A stretch of 64,000 nucleotides of DNA from Rhyacichthys aspro (GCA_036850595.1 CM072159.1:32384371-32448370), one strand, 5' to 3'; numbered from the stretch's first letter, positions 12,620-25,482 are shown. Numbers and translations: made by a program. Notes: a model not told the origin generated them from the letters alone.

Positions 12620-12910
12620 ATGGTTCCCATCACCTTCATCAGCAGCAGTAGTTTTCAGCGTTCGGATTCCAGTTCCTAAAACAACCTGTTGGGGGCAGTA
12701 ATGAGATCAGAAGAGTCTAAACTGACAAAATGAACATGAAGAAGAAGAAGTCTTTTTCTGGTTTTATTGGAGATTTTTGGAGATTCTGACGTGAAAGCAC
12801 TTATTGTTTTTACTCTTCTCAACGAGCAGTGGATCCAGAAACTGAAAATGAATCACTCCTTTAAGGTTTTTCTAGTTTTTTGGTCCATTTAGATTGTTAA
12901 TGTAGATCAG
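12620..12910 (+). repeat. Repeat F copy 1
   Basis: It shares a nearly identical 57-bp block (12669-12725) with 40847-40903, containing GTTGGGGGCAGTAATGAGAT and followed by an AAGAAGAAG run. Later blocks (TTTTTCTGGTTTTATTGGAG and TTTTTACTCTT) also match. It is probably a non-autonomous transposon or SINE. The class is unknown. Confidence 0.7.
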
Positions 12911-15900
12911 GGGCCGCTTGTTTCTTCAGATGCTGCAAGGGGCCAGACCTTCAAACTAAAATATATGGTTAAATAAATAAATACATACATAACTTTGCTT
13001 TTTTCTTATTATTTTATTTGATTACTTCATGGTTAAATATATTTTCTTGTTTTTCTTTCTTGACTAAAAACTTTTAACAGGTTGTTTGAAAAAAAAAAAC
13101 TTAAAACAGCATCTTGTGAAAAAGATGATTTGTAAAAAAAAAAAAATAGAACAAAGAAATTAATTTTGGCTTAAATATCTGTCATCCAGGACATTTTCAA
13201 GAAAAGACAAGTCATCTGGACGTCCTACGAACCTACGTCCAGGTGCCTTTTTTTTGTGTGGCTAAAATAGCTCAATTTCAGTTGTTTTTGAGTCATTTTA
13301 ACAGCTATATTTGTCTACTCTACGTATTTTCCTCTGATGTTTTCTGATTTTGGTAATGTGCTGGTGGCCGGATGGAAAAATAATGTAGATCTCCAACATA
13401 ACCAGGTCTGGACCCAGATTTACTTTATCAGTTCTGGGTCTTTTTATTAAACTGTTAAATGCTAAAAAGCAGGAACATTGCTGGAAAAGACTAATGTGTG
13501 AAAGGACAAGTACCAAGTTTGTCTGGAATAGAAAATGTAAGTCCTAGAGTAGATTTGGGTAACATTTTATGCAGTAAACGGCGAGTGTTTGTAATCTTTT
13601 TCTCAGCTGGAAGTTAGTATAGTCCATTATGTGATTGGTAATAGTTTCCTGTGTCAAGCCCTACGTTCCTGCTCCATTTTAAAAACTCCTAATTGAATTT
13701 ATAAAGAATAGGATTGTACTTTTTAATCTGTTCGTAAAAGGTGAAGGGCTGAAACGCAACACATCGGCTCCGGTTTTCATCTTGAGTGAAAAGTGCAACC
13801 TTCCAAAGATAAAGCAATAAATTGGCGCACGGAGAGAAGGGCGAAGTGGTGAAGAGCAATGAAAATGTGTGAAAAAGCCCAGGGGGTTGTGAAGGCAGAC
13901 GCGAATAGAGCGAAGGTGGGTGAGAATTGGTGAGAATGACATCGGGGAAAATGGGACGTCATGACGAGAGACGGAGGGAGGCAGATTGTTTCTGACTCGA
14001 CGTAAAACACCACAAACACGGATCCTCGTGTTCCTCTGATCCGTCTCAAAGCAAACCAGAGAGACTTGTGTTAAAAGGTACGCTCCCGAGAGACGGCGCT
14101 TTCCCTGCTTCAACGGAATATGAAATAAATCTGACGCAAATGTGTGTAAGACAGTGTCACGCTGGGTTCTCCGGGTCAAACACCAGATAATTAACATACA
14201 TTTTTTGAAAACTGGAAGCACTTTCTTTCTTTGAGTTCTTTTTTTCACTGTGATGCAAGACTTTTCTTTCTTTTTTTTAAAAAACTGTCGTGTAAAGTCT
14301 GGGAGCCGGGACCTTTGAGGAGAGTTAGGACAGAACACCTACAGAGGCTTCGAGACAGAAGTGTAAATAAGTGAAGAGAAGAGTTGGGTGAAGACCACTG
14401 AAGGACAGGGGTAGCTTTGATTACTGAGAGACCACGAGCAACAGGCTCCAAGAGGGTTTCATCTCAGACACAAGCCACTGCCAAGAGCTGGATTTTTGTA
14501 TCTTACGTAAAACAAGTTGCTAAAAAACAAATAAATGCACACTTTTTGCAGCTGCTTCAATCAGAAATGACGGTCCAGTATACTTATCCGTTCAAGATAA
14601 ACAAATGTTGATGGATTTCTAAAAAGTCTGGGTCAAACAGAATACGTTTGTGTCAAATGTCTTAAGTTCACCAACTTATAATTAGGAGAATTAGCAAAAT
14701 GGAACGACAGAAACAAAAGGTATTTAAATAAACCTGGAGGAAGAGTCTTTAATTACAAGCATGGGTTGGTAAATCGAATCAAATAACATAATTCCAGCTT
14801 ATTCATGGTTGAAAATGAGTTAGCATGACGAGTAGCCACAACTTTTACAACTTAAGCAGAACATATACTGTGTGATTTTTGGCCCGACTTCTGGTCATTT
14901 GACAATTTTTGGCTGAATTTCAGTTTCGTTGTGCATCTTTGTGTTGCTTGAGAAGTGATTAACTCCTCCCCAAACGCTCCCGACCGCCGATCGGATGTTT
15001 GTTTTTGCTTTCCTCGATTCAGATTTACTCAAACAGTGTGAGTTGGGCTTCTGTTTGAAACACTCTAAAGTCACACAGTGTTTGCCCGGTTTTCTCTTGT
15101 CACTTTTGTCAAATTTAGACTTAACTTTATTAATCCACAGGGAAACTGCGTTGCCACATTAGCCGAGAACCGTGTTAGCTTTGCATTAGCACCGTTAAGC
15201 TAATTACACATCATCCCTCCAAAACTCAACAGGTTTCAGAAGACAGTCTTCAGCTTGAACAAGGCCTACTGAGAAACTAAATACAATTAAACTCTGCGTA
15301 ATAGTAATATCACTTAGAAAAATAAACAGTTAAATGTGAGATATCCTGCTGTTTTACTGTCAAGCTCCGTGGCAACTCTTACAAGATCCTCAAGAATCAT
15401 TAAAAAACGAGCACACACTTCTCACTAAACGTGTAGTTGCCTCCAGGAGGACGTTGTTGTGTGTAATTTGTGACGGTGATGTTTTTGGGCAGCGCTACGT
15501 CTTGTGTTTGGATTGTTAATGAAGGCTTCTCTGTTGAGATTTTCCTGATGCTTTAACTCAGCCCGTGGATCTGTAACTAATGAGCCAGTGTTTTGGCTTT
15601 AAATCCTCATTTTTCACAATTTTTCACCTTCATTTTTGGTGGATTTATCATTAATTCTGCTTACTGAGCTTTAGGCTAAGTTTACGTCTACACGATTGGT
15701 CGACTAAGCAATGTTCTCCCAACTTCTGCTATTTATCATTTGGCTTAGAAACTTTTTTTTTCAGTTTTATAATATCTCAAGGACAATTACAATACAACTG
15801 CTAGTCATTTTTACTTCTGCAATATTATTTAATATAGTAAGATTGAAGTATTATCCATGTTTCAACTGCATCACATTCATTTTTCCATCTATACTTTCTT

Positions 15901-16078
15901 ACGTTCTTCCTCTGTCCTTTTAAATATCGCCTTTCCAACTGTGTGTGATCTTTTTAAGCAAAAGGAGAGTTGATCTACTGTTTAAAACAAGATAATATGA
16001 GAACACTATTCAAATCAGTGCATCTTATAGCATCTTCTGTTGTATAACCAATCACCATCACATTATGTTAGCAGCAGA
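12911..16078. other. Non-coding stretch, no gene seen
   Basis: 13080-13145 has two poly-A runs. The long minus-strand frame at 13679-14338 (219 codons) has no recognisable domain, and I treat it as chance. 15117-15145 has a TTTATTAATCC motif like LINE-related fish repeats. The rest appears unique. Confidence 0.5.
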
Positions 16079-16875
16079 ACAGGTTTTAGATGGATTTGCA
16101 AAGTTTTATTTGAACTTGAATGGGTTTAAAATGTTTTACATGGATTTGAACAGTTTTATTTGGATTTAAACGGGTTTTAGATGGATTAGAACCAGCTTAA
16201 GATGGATTAGAACAGGTTTTAGATGTGTTTGAATAGGTTTTTAGAAGGATTTGAGCCAGTTTAAGATGGATATGAAGAGGTTTTAGATGGATTTCAAGAG
16301 GTTTTAGTTGGACTTGAATGGGTTTTGGATGGATTTAAACTGGTTTTAGATGGATTTGAAAAGTTTTATTGGGACTTGTATTGGTTTTAGATGTATTTTA
16401 ACAGGATTTGAGAAAGATTTGAACCAGTTTAAGGTGGATATGAAGAGGTTTTTGATGATGACAGCTCTGGTTTTAGATGTACTTGAACAGGTTTTATATG
16501 GATTTGAAAAGTTTTATTGGGACTTGAACAGGTTTTAGATGTGTTTGAACAGGTTTTTAGAAGGATTTAAACCAGTTTAAGATGGATATTTTAGATGTAT
16601 TTCAAGAGGTTTTAGTTGGACTTGAATGGGTTTTGGATGGATTTGAACATGTTTCATTTATACTTGAACTGGTTTTAGTTGGATTTAAACTGGTTTTAGA
16701 TGGATTTGAAAAGTTTTATTGGGACTTGTATTGGTTTTAGATGTATTTTAACAGGATTTTAGAAAGATTTGACCCAGTTTAAGGTGGATATGAAGAGGTT
16801 TTTGATGAAGACAGCTCTGGTTTTAGATGTTTTCAAGAGGTTTTAGATGTACTTGAACAGGTTTTAGATTTAAAA
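16079..16875. repeat. Minisatellite, about 20-21 bp unit, about 35-40 degenerate copies
   Basis: Units read like TTTTAGATGGATTTGAACAG, with variants (GGATTTGAAAAGTTTTATT, AAGATGGATATGAAGAGG). Higher-order copies are visible: the block near 16330-16460 recurs near 16685-16810. The unit is the same as at 165-535 and 33228-33495. Confidence 0.92.
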
Positions 16876-18002
16876 AGACAATTCATTAGAAAAAACCCCA
16901 CTGAGAATTAGTGAAAGAAATCCCCTCGAATATCCAGAAAAGGAGCATGAAGTTAATGTCAAACATGGATCCAAACGAATTAAAACGAAGTATCTGTGTT
17001 TCTTTTGTGGTCTCCAGACAAAGTAGTGACTGCAGCCCAAGTGTGTATTCACAGATAGTCGTTCCCAGACTCCCAGCATTCCTTGCATGCTAATGCTGCT
17101 GGTGAGTCATCTCCGGTATTGACTCCAGCGCGGTGACAGCCTCGGCTCCGTGCAGGTGCTGCGCCGCTTGTTTTTCTCATCTGAACTCTTATATTAGATT
17201 TGTCAGGATAATATTGACAAGTAATTTTTGTTGTTTGAGTTGGAGTTGCAGTGTGTGTGTGTGTGTGTGTGTTTTGGGGGAAGGTGGATTGGAAGACATA
17301 TTGGGAAATGAGTGCATTCTTCCCTTAAAATAAAACAATAGTTCCCATGAGACGATATGGTGCAGATAATGAGTCTTCCCATCACTCTCGCCCTGCTTTC
17401 CCCAGTGGCTCCACACAAAGCTTTATACTTTAATATTTGGTCTTTTGCTCTTAAATTTATCATTTTTACTTCATTTAAATCTACCCTCTGCTTTTAAACA
17501 ATGCTTGTAATCACTGCTAATTGTTTGAACTTTAAACATTTTCAGCTACCTTTTCTTTTCAATAATTAGCAGCATTAATATCTCTATGGTACGGTCTTGA
17601 CTGTTCTTGATGAATGTAATGTTGCTTTGTTCTATAAACCATGAAAACAATTGAAATTGAAATGCCAGAATGAATTTTTGCTTTTATCCTGCTCTGTGAA
17701 GGCGCCAGATCCGCTGTGGCAACAAGCTGTTTGATTCTCTAAAGTGGAATTGCATTAATGAGCTCCACGAGACACATTCAGGAGGTTATTTCACCTTTGA
17801 TGATGCAGAGGAATTTTTAGATCGGCAAAGTAATTGGAGCACACCGACCGACTCATTCTTGTTATTATAGATTACATTTATGTCAGTACCTACCTTTTCA
17901 CACCAATAAAACTCAAATATGCTGTGAAGCAAAGGAACTGTGGGTAATTAGTGATAACTATATTACCATTAGCACCATATATTCATGTAATTTTAGAATA
18001 TG
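16876..18002. other. Non-coding stretch with a GT microsatellite
   Basis: (GT)11 lies at 17251-17272. 17690-17900 is repeat-free and balanced in composition, with homeodomain-type cores such as GCATTAATGAGC, and is a weak candidate for conserved non-coding DNA. No gene seen. Confidence 0.5.
17251..17272. repeat. (GT)11 microsatellite
   Basis: An uninterrupted GT run followed by a G-rich stretch. Confidence 0.95.
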
Positions 18003-18521
18003 TTAAAGCTGCTCTTCCTGATTTTATTTTTTTTTCCTGTTTCAGACTCCATTCTCTCAAAAAATAAAACCAGACCAGTTTTTCCTCCAAAACACTAATC
18101 CATTTGACCAAACTGAAGTTTAGAGTTTAGCGTTAGCTTAGCTGTGACTTCAGCGTCAGGACGACAATTATCTCCTCCTCGTTAAACATTACGTGATTGA
18201 ATTGACAGTATTTATCTGTGTTTTACGTTGTCTCCCTTTTCTCTGTTGATGCTTTTCTTTTTTCAGCTGTTTCTCTGTTAAAAGACATATTCAGCTGAAA
18301 ATACACTTTATCTGCAGCTATTAAACTTCCTGGAACGTCATGTGACAAGTGTCGACCAATGGGAGCGCTCCTTTTTCTGTTCCTGAATAGAGGTTCTCAT
18401 CTATTACAATCCCTTAGAATAAACAGTAGATGGATCATACAGACTGTGATTGATTTTACAATAAACTATTTGGAGTTTAAACCATTTTCTCAACTATAAT
18501 AAAAAATACCAGTCTGTTTAA
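18003..18521 (+). mobile_element. MITE-A copy 1
   Basis: It starts TTAAAGCTGCTC and ends CTGTTTAA, with TTAA at both edges. It includes GTTTAGCGTTAGCTTAGCTG, AATTATCTCCTCCTCG, CGTCATGTGACAAGTGTCG, the core CCAATGGGAGCGCTCC at 18356-18371 and TTCTCATCTATTACAATCCC. Compared with the 34.7-kb copy it lacks the GGAGCATGTGATTGTCC segment. Confidence 0.88.
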
Positions 18522-19349
18522 GAACTCTCCATGACACCGGTGCAGATCTATGGCTCAGACAACACATCCAGACTGTCAGGAAATCATTTTAACGATCAAA
18601 CCACACACCTTTCAGGGCTGATAGATAATGAAATATGCAAAAGCTGACCGTTTTGAAGAGGCTTCCTGCAGTGTTGATGATGGCTCTTTTGAGAGGGGCT
18701 ACGAGCTCATACTGAGAAATAAATGACAGACACAAGCATCGAAGAAACTACTGCAGATAACTGAAGGAGGCCTGTAATGTTACATCCCTTATAAAAAAAA
18801 ATCTAAATAACCACAGTAGACTTTAGGATGATTTGCTCCCTTCATGGGCCACATTTATTAAAGCAGAAAGAAGAAAAGGAAAGCTGTATTTCTTTAAAGC
18901 AGAAAAATATTAACACTAGTCGATATAATCAGTTCACTTTTTTTTTTTTTTTATCATTATTTTTCATTATTTTTAATGTATTGTCATTAGATTTGCTGTA
19001 AAATTAAAGCATCCTGTTTTAAGTTTGAAAATATGGTCAAACTATGTCATTGAAATGAGCTTCTCTCAGTTCAGTCCCAAACCCTGCACAGTTTTAGTAA
19101 ATATATGCCTCTAAATAAACCACTCCAGGTCACGCAATTACAAATTAATGTCACAAGCAAAACTGCGTAGCTTAGTAGATCTGTCCCTAAATGCTTTATC
19201 GCAGGTTTGTTGGCATTTAAAGTGATGAATGAGCCAAATTTACAAGTGCAACAATGGCTGTGACGCTGGGGAAAACCCGTCTGAAGCTAACACACTCGTT
19301 CATGTCGTCAATATGAATTCTCCGACAGAAACAGACGTTATATAAACCC
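18522..19349. other. Non-coding stretch, no gene seen
   Basis: It contains a poly-T run near 18938-18952. No repeat family recognised. Confidence 0.5.
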
Positions 19350-19640
19350 AGCGCTGCGTGTGTTCTCGGAAATATACGTGACATTTGCCGGTACAGTCGC
19401 TCGGCGGGAGGCGGGGATGCAGAGCAGAGCGGCGTGGATGAACGCTGGCAGGTGTCAAGTGTTCGGATTCTTACCTGCGACACGCCGTAGAGCTTCAAAA
19501 CACAACGGAGCACCTTCAGAAAGCACTTCACTGGAACCGCGAGGTACAGAGAAAACACAGGCGACGCTGCGGGCGGCCGGCTCGGGTCAACTGTTTCCTC
19601 CTGTGACTGTTTGGAGGAGTCTGTCGAGAGTTACTGCTGA
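19350..19640. promoter_or_regulatory. CpG-dense block, possible CpG island
   Basis: CpG dinucleotides are far more frequent than in the flanks (for example GTCGCTCGGCGGGAGGCG and GACGCTGCGGGCGGCCGGCT). There are overlapping short frames on both strands but no recognisable protein. It could be a small promoter or enhancer, or simply a GC-rich patch. Confidence 0.35.
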
Positions 19641-19728
19641 TAGAATAGAATATCCAACGTGAGGCAGTGAACAGGTTAGAAAAATGCATTATGTTTCTTT
19701 CAAATCTTTCACAGTTTTTGAAGAAACA

Positions 19729-20080
19729 TTTAAAGCTGCACTGATTTTCTTTTGTTGTCCCTGTCTCAGATTCACTCTCCACTAAAAGCAGCCTAGGGAC
19801 ATTCTTTATTTCACAAAATACTAATACATTTAACCAAACTGAAGTTTAGAGTTTACCGTAAACTTTTAGCTCCATCTTTATTGTCTTTAAACAATACGTG
19901 ATTGAAGCCAGTATCGATCCCCATTTCACATTGCCTCCCTTTTCTCAGTTTAGGTTTTTCATTCTGTTTTTCTGTATTAAAAGAGCTGAATATACACTTT
20001 TCTGTTTTATCACCAGCCATTAAACCTTCTATTGACAGCTGTGTGGACCAATGGGATCACCTATTACCTCTATATATATA
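19729..20080 (+). mobile_element. MITE-A-like left arm of a fold-back pair
   Basis: It starts TTTAAAGCTGCACTGATTTT and continues with the A interior (CTGAAGTTTAGAGTTTA, AATACGTGATTGAAG) to a degenerate core CCAATGGGATCACC near 20048. It is truncated there and abuts an oppositely oriented MITE-B. Confidence 0.8.
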
Positions 20081-20487
20081 TTTTTTTTTACTGTTACATT
20101 TATTTTTTCAGTGTAATCTCCTAAAGTTTATTGTAACAGGAATCATCTGAAAAAATGAGACCTTAAGACGTGATCTAGTCTTTATAATGAAGGATTTTAA
20201 TAGATGATGATCAGTCCACAGCAGGATTTTGTCCAATCACAGCTCACTTCAGGTAAAAAGGAGCGCTCCCATTGGTCGACACTGATGTCAACAACGAAGG
20301 AACAAGGAAATAAACCAAGGAAATGTGTTATTCTGTTGGGAATAGGTCTTATTTTACAGAGAAACAGCTCAAAAAAGATAAAAATAGAGAAACAGCAGCA
20401 AATGAAACCAAAGATTACTGCTGCTTTTGGAGGAGAGTGGAGTCTGAGACCAGGACAAAAAAACTAAATCAGGAATTGGAGCTTTAA
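20081..20487 (-). mobile_element. MITE-B right arm of a fold-back pair
   Basis: This is the complement of subfamily B: AGACGTGATCTAGTCTTTAT, TTTTGTCCAATCACAGCTCA, the core complement GGAGCGCTCCCATTGG at 20260-20275, and the outer end AAATCAGGAATTGGAGCTTT followed by AA. The outer ends at 19729 and 20487 are both 5' ends of the MITE. Confidence 0.85.
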
Positions 20488-22080
20488 GAATTAATCTGAG
20501 CAATTGTGCAGTAGTCTCTGATCTTTTTCTCCAAATCATTATTGGTATTGAATAGTCAGATTTCAAAATAAAAGTTTCTCATGTCAAGTAATAATGCAGC
20601 GCGTCCCTGTCGGTGCAGACCTATAGTTTTCCTGTTACCATTTCCCTGATCTATCGTAAAAATCACTCAAGCAGAAGATTAGTTGTGATGATGAGAAGCG
20701 GCAGGTTATCGACCTGTCTCCGATCATAATGCTATAATTACCCTTTTCCCTCGAAAACTGTCAAGCTTCTCTGGAAACATTTGATTGAATTAGACAACAA
20801 CACTTACGGCTTCAGCGTCTGAAGAAAAACCCCCGACACACGAGATAATGAGAACGATTATATGTGTCTGTGATAAATACTGGGATGGGAATCAATAAAA
20901 AAAAAAAAGAAAAGAAAAACGAATGAATTGTAAAACTGGCTGTAATTAATCGCGATTATTTGTCAACTTTTAAAAAATACTCAATCTTCAATTTAACAAA
21001 ATTTACTTTATTTTGAATGCTTTAACTTTGCCACAGTTAAACTTAATTTTTAAAAAGTATTAATTTTGGATTGTTCAGATTTAAAACTGAGTCACAGTCC
21101 AATGATTTGACAAATAACTTCAAAATAACTTAAATGAGAAACACCTACAAAATACAGTTTAATATAATAAAGAGTAGGCCATGATTAGGTATTCTTACAT
21201 TACTTTTCCATTATTTAGATTAGATTAGTTACTTTATTGTCGTTGTACATAAATATACAACAAAATTAAGATGCACTTTCAGGATCTGGACAGAAATATC
21301 TAAAAATAAATAAGGTAAAAAAATTATTTCTTTACTTTTAAACACAAAAATTAGGATAAAAAGTAAGAACAGTGATAATTAAATTCACTTTTGTTTCAGT
21401 TTTTCCATCGTTAGCTCGAGTGTTAGCCGCGTTAGCCTCAGGAACGCTACGTCAAATTTTTGTCAACGCACAGAACCGAAAAAACAACCGCTAAAAGTTA
21501 ACGTGCTAATTTTTCCAGCCTTAATAAATACTAAACTAAAAACCTTGAGCCAACCTTTTCTTCAAGTCATTAAAACAGTTCCTGGATCCACGGAACACAC
21601 ACTCGTCAAATCGTTCCAGAGTGACTTGTGTTTATTGTAGGCGATAATTAACGATCAAAGTTATTTTCATCGACGGCTGCTAATGACTTTGTTGTGGGCA
21701 GATTAGTATTCAGGACGTTTAAAGGCACGCTAGGACAGATGGCTGTTTGTTCTCTGTGTGACTAAACTTTGTGCCTGTTCCAAAAATGTGTGGTCCCGGG
21801 CTCCGAGGTGCGTTTGTGCAAAAGGGAAGGATAAATGTATTGACAGAGGTATAATAAGGCTGTAGCTGCTGGTACCTGGCCTCTGGCTCTGGCCGGTCTC
21901 CTCTCGATGATTTTGGCAGAGCTCCGTGTGTTTTCAGAGTGTGTTACTGAGCAGACGCTGAAAAATGTGGATGCACAAGTCGGTCTGTGTTTATCGCAGC
22001 GCAGTCTTCTGTTTGTACCACGAACATCGAATAATAAAGTTTACATCACCAAACAACACGCCACACTTTGATAATTTAGC
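20488..22080. other. Non-coding stretch with decayed repeats
   Basis: 20930-21110 contains TGTAATTAATCGCGATTATT, a motif common in decayed fish hAT-type repeats. 21203-21345 contains TTACTTTATTGTCGTTGTAC, a common fish LINE/SINE 3' segment. No gene seen. Confidence 0.45.
21203..21345. mobile_element. LINE/SINE 3' fragment (TTATTGTCGTTGTAC type)
   Basis: TTACTTTATTGTCGTTGTAC followed by ACAACAAAATTAAG is a frequent teleost retroelement tail. Identification is from memory of the motif only. Confidence 0.4.
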
Positions 22081-22270
22081 TTTACTTATTAGTTTTAGTC
22101 TAGTTTTAGTCGACTAAATGTCATAAGAATTTAGTCGACTACATCTACAATCGATTTAATCACTAAAATATAAAGAGTAATGGAATTTCTTCAGTAATAA
22201 TTTCTGTCTGAATGAATGTAATCTACTTCTAACCTGTTATGGCTGGTGTTGAGTCTGAACAAACACAGAT
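22081..22270 (+). repeat. Repeat C copy 2
   Basis: AGTTTTAGTCGACTAAATGT, then CACTAAAATATAAAGAGTAA, TTCTTCAGTAATAATTTCTG and AACCTGTTATGGCTGGTGTT, in the same order as at 32890-33060. Confidence 0.75.
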
Positions 22271-22947
22271 TTCACAAATTGCAAATTAATCAGAGACAAA
22301 AGGCACTAAACTATAGTAAAGATCTGTAACAGGGAGCAAAGCCACTCTAAAAACAGACAAAATGACACTTTCAAAGGGGACAAAATGTCACACATTGAAG
22401 TGAATTCACAAAATGATGCCTGAAAATGAGGCTTAAAAGGAGAAAATTCATGTTAAAATGTGATATAAAGACTTGAATGAAGATGAAACCTTACATTCAA
22501 ATGTAATAAAAGTCTAAGGCCCCTAATTTTTTTTAGCAATTTGATTGTTATTCATGTATGATTGATTGTTATTTTTTGTGTTTTATGTCCTGTCTGTCTT
22601 TTAAATGCCTAAACTCCAACTGCTTGAACCTGAATCAGTAAAACACAACGACATTAGAGTAATTAATAACTGAAATGTGCTATTTTTTCATAATGTATCA
22701 TGTATTCTCCTGTTGCTATCTATCCATAACCGAAAATACGCACCTTTCTCCATGTTTCTAACCCCTCTGTGACTCACCTGTCAGACCCTGTCCTCCAGGC
22801 GACCTCTGACCTTCTCGCAGCAGCAGATCTGACACTTTAATGGCGACAATAATAAATCTTTTTTCCACCTAAGAGCAGTCTTTAATAAGGTTCCTCTAGA
22901 AATTTAAATTGACTCATGCGAGGACTTGGTATTACAGCCTTCATCAC

Positions 22948-22950
<3 letters not shown>
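22271..22950. other. Non-coding stretch, no gene seen
   Basis: Unique AT-rich sequence with no recognisable repeat. Confidence 0.5.

Positions 22951-23007
<57 letters not shown>
22951..23007. repeat. (TG)28 microsatellite
   Basis: 57 bp of uninterrupted TG. The overlapping open frames rich in Cys-Val are artefacts of this run. Confidence 0.97.
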
Positions 23008-23009
<2 letters not shown>

Positions 23010-25482
23010 GTGTCCCCATGTGGTTAATTCAGTGTCACTCTGGGCATGTAATATCCACAGAGCTCCGATGGGTTCATTTTACGGTGTCGTCGTGTATTTT
23101 TCTGGTGCAGATCTCACTGTAGGAGCTGTGAACAGAATGTCAGGGGTTTTTTTTTAATTCCAGTATCTGCAGCTTAAAGTAATATGGTTTATTTCCTCTT
23201 TTAGAGCAGTTCTAGCCCTCGTAATGTCCTCACTATTGCCATACACCTGTTGTCCTCTGGGGTCTTACTTCAGTTCAACCACATTACCACAAAATGTTCC
23301 CTTCGTTCTGGAATTAAGCACCAAAAGAACCTTGTTTACGTAAAAGTATACCCTGTACTCGTGAAAAGTAATATTTTTTGGGTTAAAGTGACCCAGTGAT
23401 GCAGTAACTAGTTTACAGTCCACTTATTGAAACTGGGTTTGCACATGTTGACAGTGTCCAGAAGTAAAATAACTCAAAGAGAGGATTATCAGTCTGATAT
23501 TCCCATGGTTTAAAGACACTTACAAATACATTCACAAAAAAGGATATCATTTTATACTCTTTCAAATTCTACACATTTGGTCTAATTCAATAATCACATG
23601 CCTTTTTATTCCTATTTTTGTGTTTTTATTTTTGAAAAAGCTTTGTCTGTGTTGATGCAGATGGTACAACATATGTTAAGGTTATGTTTTTTGGAGTGAA
23701 TTGTATTATTTTTTTTCTTTATTCTTATACCTTTTAAAGTAAATAGTTCCACCTGTTTCCCTTCAGCATTTTTTGTGCCGTTGACTCATTCAAATTGCAT
23801 TTTTTTTTTTAAATACACTGCCATTACAATATGATTTCTGTTTTTTTTTTTTCCTGTTGAAATCCCTCACTGTTTCCATGGCAACTATTAAAAAAAAACT
23901 TTTTTGTGTGTTCAAGGGACCCAGGAACAATTTATTTACAAGTGAATTTGTTATAAACACTCCCCGACTCATATAATAACCCCTCAAAAATTCAAATTTA
24001 AATATAAGGGATGTTTGTTTGATTTTTAATGGATAAAACTAGGATTTGGGGAGTTAAAATGTTAGAAAATTCATAAATATTTGTTGTATACGGAGAGGAC
24101 TGAAGTTGATAATGGGATTCATTAAAAAATTATTTATATTCCCTTTACATGTTTAAATATATGTTCAGCTTAAGTAAATGAAATGAACTTTGAGCACATC
24201 GTAAGAGAAACGGAGAAGGCACCGTGATTTATGAAAACTATTTATGGCAAATATCTGTTTGTACATATAAAGAACTAAAAGAAAACTTACATTCAGCCAA
24301 ATATTATTCTTAATTTGTTAAAAAATCTAATAATTTTACCTGTCATAATAACATTTAATCAAGCTGAAGCGGTTGAGAGTTAGAAAAGAGGAAATAAGTG
24401 CTGAAATAGCTTGAATTTGAGACTTTTTTTAACGTTTACCTGATAAAACTGAATCCTAGAAACAGTATAAATACGTGTTACTGATAAAGCAGTATTGATT
24501 TTTCATAGTTTCCATATTTTCTCTTCCATGAGCCTCAGATATGTTTACGTCTTGCTGCTAATGACTGTAATTTTCCTGTGCATCCCTTTATTTCTTGTCA
24601 CTGTCACTTATCTTTTACTCATTTGCATTCAGTCGAATAAACTTTAGTTCTTCATCTTCAATTAGTGGCATCGTTCTCATTTCCTAACGTCTCCTCAGAT
24701 CTCTCTTTGTTTTGCCATTTTCCCTGAACTGTCATTGATTTGTTCCTCACACCTCAATTACGACCGTTTTTTCTGTCATTCATTTTCACTTTGTTGTCTT
24801 TCCTTTGCATCTATCCCGACCTCTCCGATTCTTTTCCTCTAATCTTTCCCCTTCCGCCTCGTCCTTTGCCATCTCATCTTTCGCCTGTCTCTGTGCTCCA
24901 CTCAGGTACTTTCTTTTTACTTTCCCAGCTGCCTCTCTTTTATCTTGTCTTCTTCTTGTCAAACAAATTACAGACTGTTATTTTACTCATTATTTCCTCT
25001 GATGTTTGATGGGAATTAAAGCATGTGTCTTTATACAAGAACAAAAACACTTATAGATGGATTCATAGACAGAGGCAGCCATTTTATTCCCCTTTGTTTT
25101 GTTTTTTTCAGTGTAGAAATATGTGATAAACATATCTTCGCCTCTGATTTTTCTATTTGCTCAAATTAATGGAAAACATGGACAGTATTGGCTCCATTTT
25201 TTTACATTTTACACTGTGCATTACTCATATACCATAGGGCAAAGGTCACACTTCATATAGTGCACATAAAGATAAATGTATAAGCTGCTTTCCCAAAATA
25301 GAATTTCCAGGGAAAGGTCACAAAAGCAGCACTAAGGAGTTTCTCCAGCCACAGAAGGGACAGTAAGAGCCATGAGCAAAGAACTGGAGAATGGATGGAA
25401 CACATTTTTGTTTATTATAGCGCAATCAATCAATTAGCGGTTAGATCAACTCTAGCATTTAATACAATGAGACTGTACCTGA
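23008..25482. other. Non-coding stretch, no gene seen
   Basis: Mostly AT-rich unique sequence with poly-T and poly-A runs near 23701-23900. 24730-25010 is pyrimidine-rich, and the frames there are low-complexity Phe/Leu/Ser-rich translations of that tract. Confidence 0.5.

Noticed and set aside
13679..14338. Longest open frame in the window (219 codons, minus strand)
   Set aside because: No domain or recognisable family, composition like its non-coding surroundings, no promoter or splice context. Chance frames of this size are expected in 64 kb.
16079..16875. Array that could be taken for a CRISPR at first glance
   Set aside because: Units are contiguous degenerate tandem copies without unique spacers, and the genome is eukaryotic.
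22909..23157. Cys-Val-rich open frames
   Set aside because: They are the TG microsatellite read in two frames.
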